Assembly: GCA_958510825.1 (NCBI GenBank)
Contig: OY294050.1
Location: forward strand, 42,483,249 to 42,547,248
DNA length: 64,000 nt
Source of the DNA: Brachypterus glaber
Lineage: Eukaryota; Arthropoda; Insecta; Coleoptera; Kateretidae
Direction of reading: 5' to 3'
This document shows positions 63,119-64,000 of this stretch, one piece after another. The notes below the pieces were generated by a model, which saw only the letters and a program-made list of their open reading frames with translations, was not told where the DNA came from and did not search any database. The first letter of the stretch is position 1, and each line of letters starts with the position of its first letter. The position numbers and the translations under genes are program-made.

Positions 63119-64000
63119 TTAGTCTGTCGATATTTTTTTATCGATTTCACATCTTATTGTATTCCTTTTTTTTTCTGCGAATCTTTACAATTTTTTAATC
63201 CCCTCCTTTTTTCTATTAAATTTATAATTTCGTTTGTAATATAAGGTTTTCCAATATTTTCCCCTTTTGTTCCCAACACCTCCTTAATCATAGACTAAGA
63301 ACATAGATGAGCTGTCATCTCAAGGTTATATGGTAAAGCTGGAGCTAACGAAATGTAAATATGGAGAAAATTAAGAAAACGCGTTTTGACTTATAATTTA
63401 ATCACTTTAACCTTTAAAACTAAACTTTTTGGGCATATGTTAGCATAAAATATAACAAAACTTATCTCATTAAAATAACTTTAGTTTTGGGTGCCTTCAA
63501 TTATTACGCAACACTTTTTAGGAAAAAACTCATAGTTTCTTTTTACACAAAAGTTTATTTTTTTTTGGCTAAGTTGGCACAGTAGGTGTAAAATAATATT
63601 TAAACCTAACCATATAATAAAATTTTACTTATTTTAATGCCATTTTAAAGCTATTTCATACATAAATTTTAGAAATTGCTATTTTCGCCAAAAGTAAAAA
63701 AGCTAAAGTGGTCTAACTAACATTGTTTTCAACACTCGTTATTTCCCAAACAAAACCAACTATTGCAACAGTTATACATGAAATAGTGTAGTACTACCTT
63801 TAAACTATACTATAAAATTATTTTTGGGTGTGTCCAAGTATTAGGTAACACTTTTTATGGTATACTAAATGAGCCTGTTTACACAAAAGAAAAGGTCACC
63901 ATATGAAAAATTTTAGCTTAAAATACACAAAAAATGTTGTATAGAAGATAAAAGACCCACCAAATAAGATTTTAATTAGTTTTACGCCACTTTTAAGCTA
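63119..64000. repeat. AT-rich end of window with a ~340-bp direct repeat
   Basis: TTTTGGGTGCCTTCAATTATTACGCAACACTTTTTA near 63485 recurs as TTTTGGGTGTGTCCAAGTATTAGGTAACACTTTTTA near 63822, each followed by TTTACACAAAAG. That suggests a diverged tandem unit of about 340 bases running off the right edge. Nothing is recognised in 63119-63480. Confidence 0.55.

Overview
The window looks like one locus of a large, AT-rich, transposon-packed insect genome. The support is spliced genes with short GT-AG introns, an insect-type oligosaccharyltransferase subunit gene, I-like and CR1/Jockey-like LINEs, Gypsy, hAT and MULE elements, and many fold-back MITEs. I cannot name the species. A large-genome insect such as a beetle would fit, but that is a guess. 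There is no bacterial, phage or CRISPR content.

Host-type genes. (1) OstGamma (TUSC3/MagT1/Ost3 homologue) lies on + in five coding exons from 17471 to 37031. All splice phases agree and give an intact 329-residue protein, although introns 2 to 4 are full of mobile elements. (2) A MULE-transposase/SWIM zinc-finger gene lies on - and runs off the left edge. Its exons at 16063-16312, 2499-2819 and 1-1196 join in phase across a 13.2-kb intron of nested transposons and a second intron holding a fold-back element. (3) The last exon of a Gly-rich, hydrophobic, His-rich protein (Osiris-like, tentative) lies at 57122-57456 on -. Its 3' part was amplified leftwards into a six-unit array starting at 52.7 kb.

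Potentially autonomous mobile elements. A full-length I-like LINE (9746-15805, -) has intact ORF1 and ORF2 and a 13-bp target duplication. A complete hAT element (28600-32317) has an 8-bp duplication and an intact four-exon, 670-residue transposase gene, antisense inside OstGamma intron 4. A full-length Gypsy element (46677-52302) has LTRs that look identical, a 5-bp duplication and one long gag-pol frame.

Decayed and non-autonomous elements. Several LINE fragments are present, including one LINE inside another (38.4-42.2 kb). There is a tRNA-derived SINE at 37.4-37.6 kb, at least four large fold-back elements, a 2.4-kb palindrome (58852-61259), and a 590-bp tandem array (42.8-44.5 kb).

The most unusual material is two MITE families that begin with CCCT and make 2-bp target duplications of variable sequence. 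An undisrupted copy of the target confirms this for one insertion. Next come two TA-flanked elements with GGGGAA ends, one of which carries about a dozen copies of a GTTAAC core in its interior. The tandem array of the 87-residue exon fragment also has a clear two-unit higher-order structure.

Layout: 1-16.3 kb MULE gene and its TE-filled introns; 17.5-37.0 kb OstGamma with nested hAT gene; 37-46.6 kb LINEs, SINE, tandem array and MITEs; 46.7-52.3 kb Gypsy; 52.4-57.5 kb exon array; 57.5-64 kb palindromic elements.
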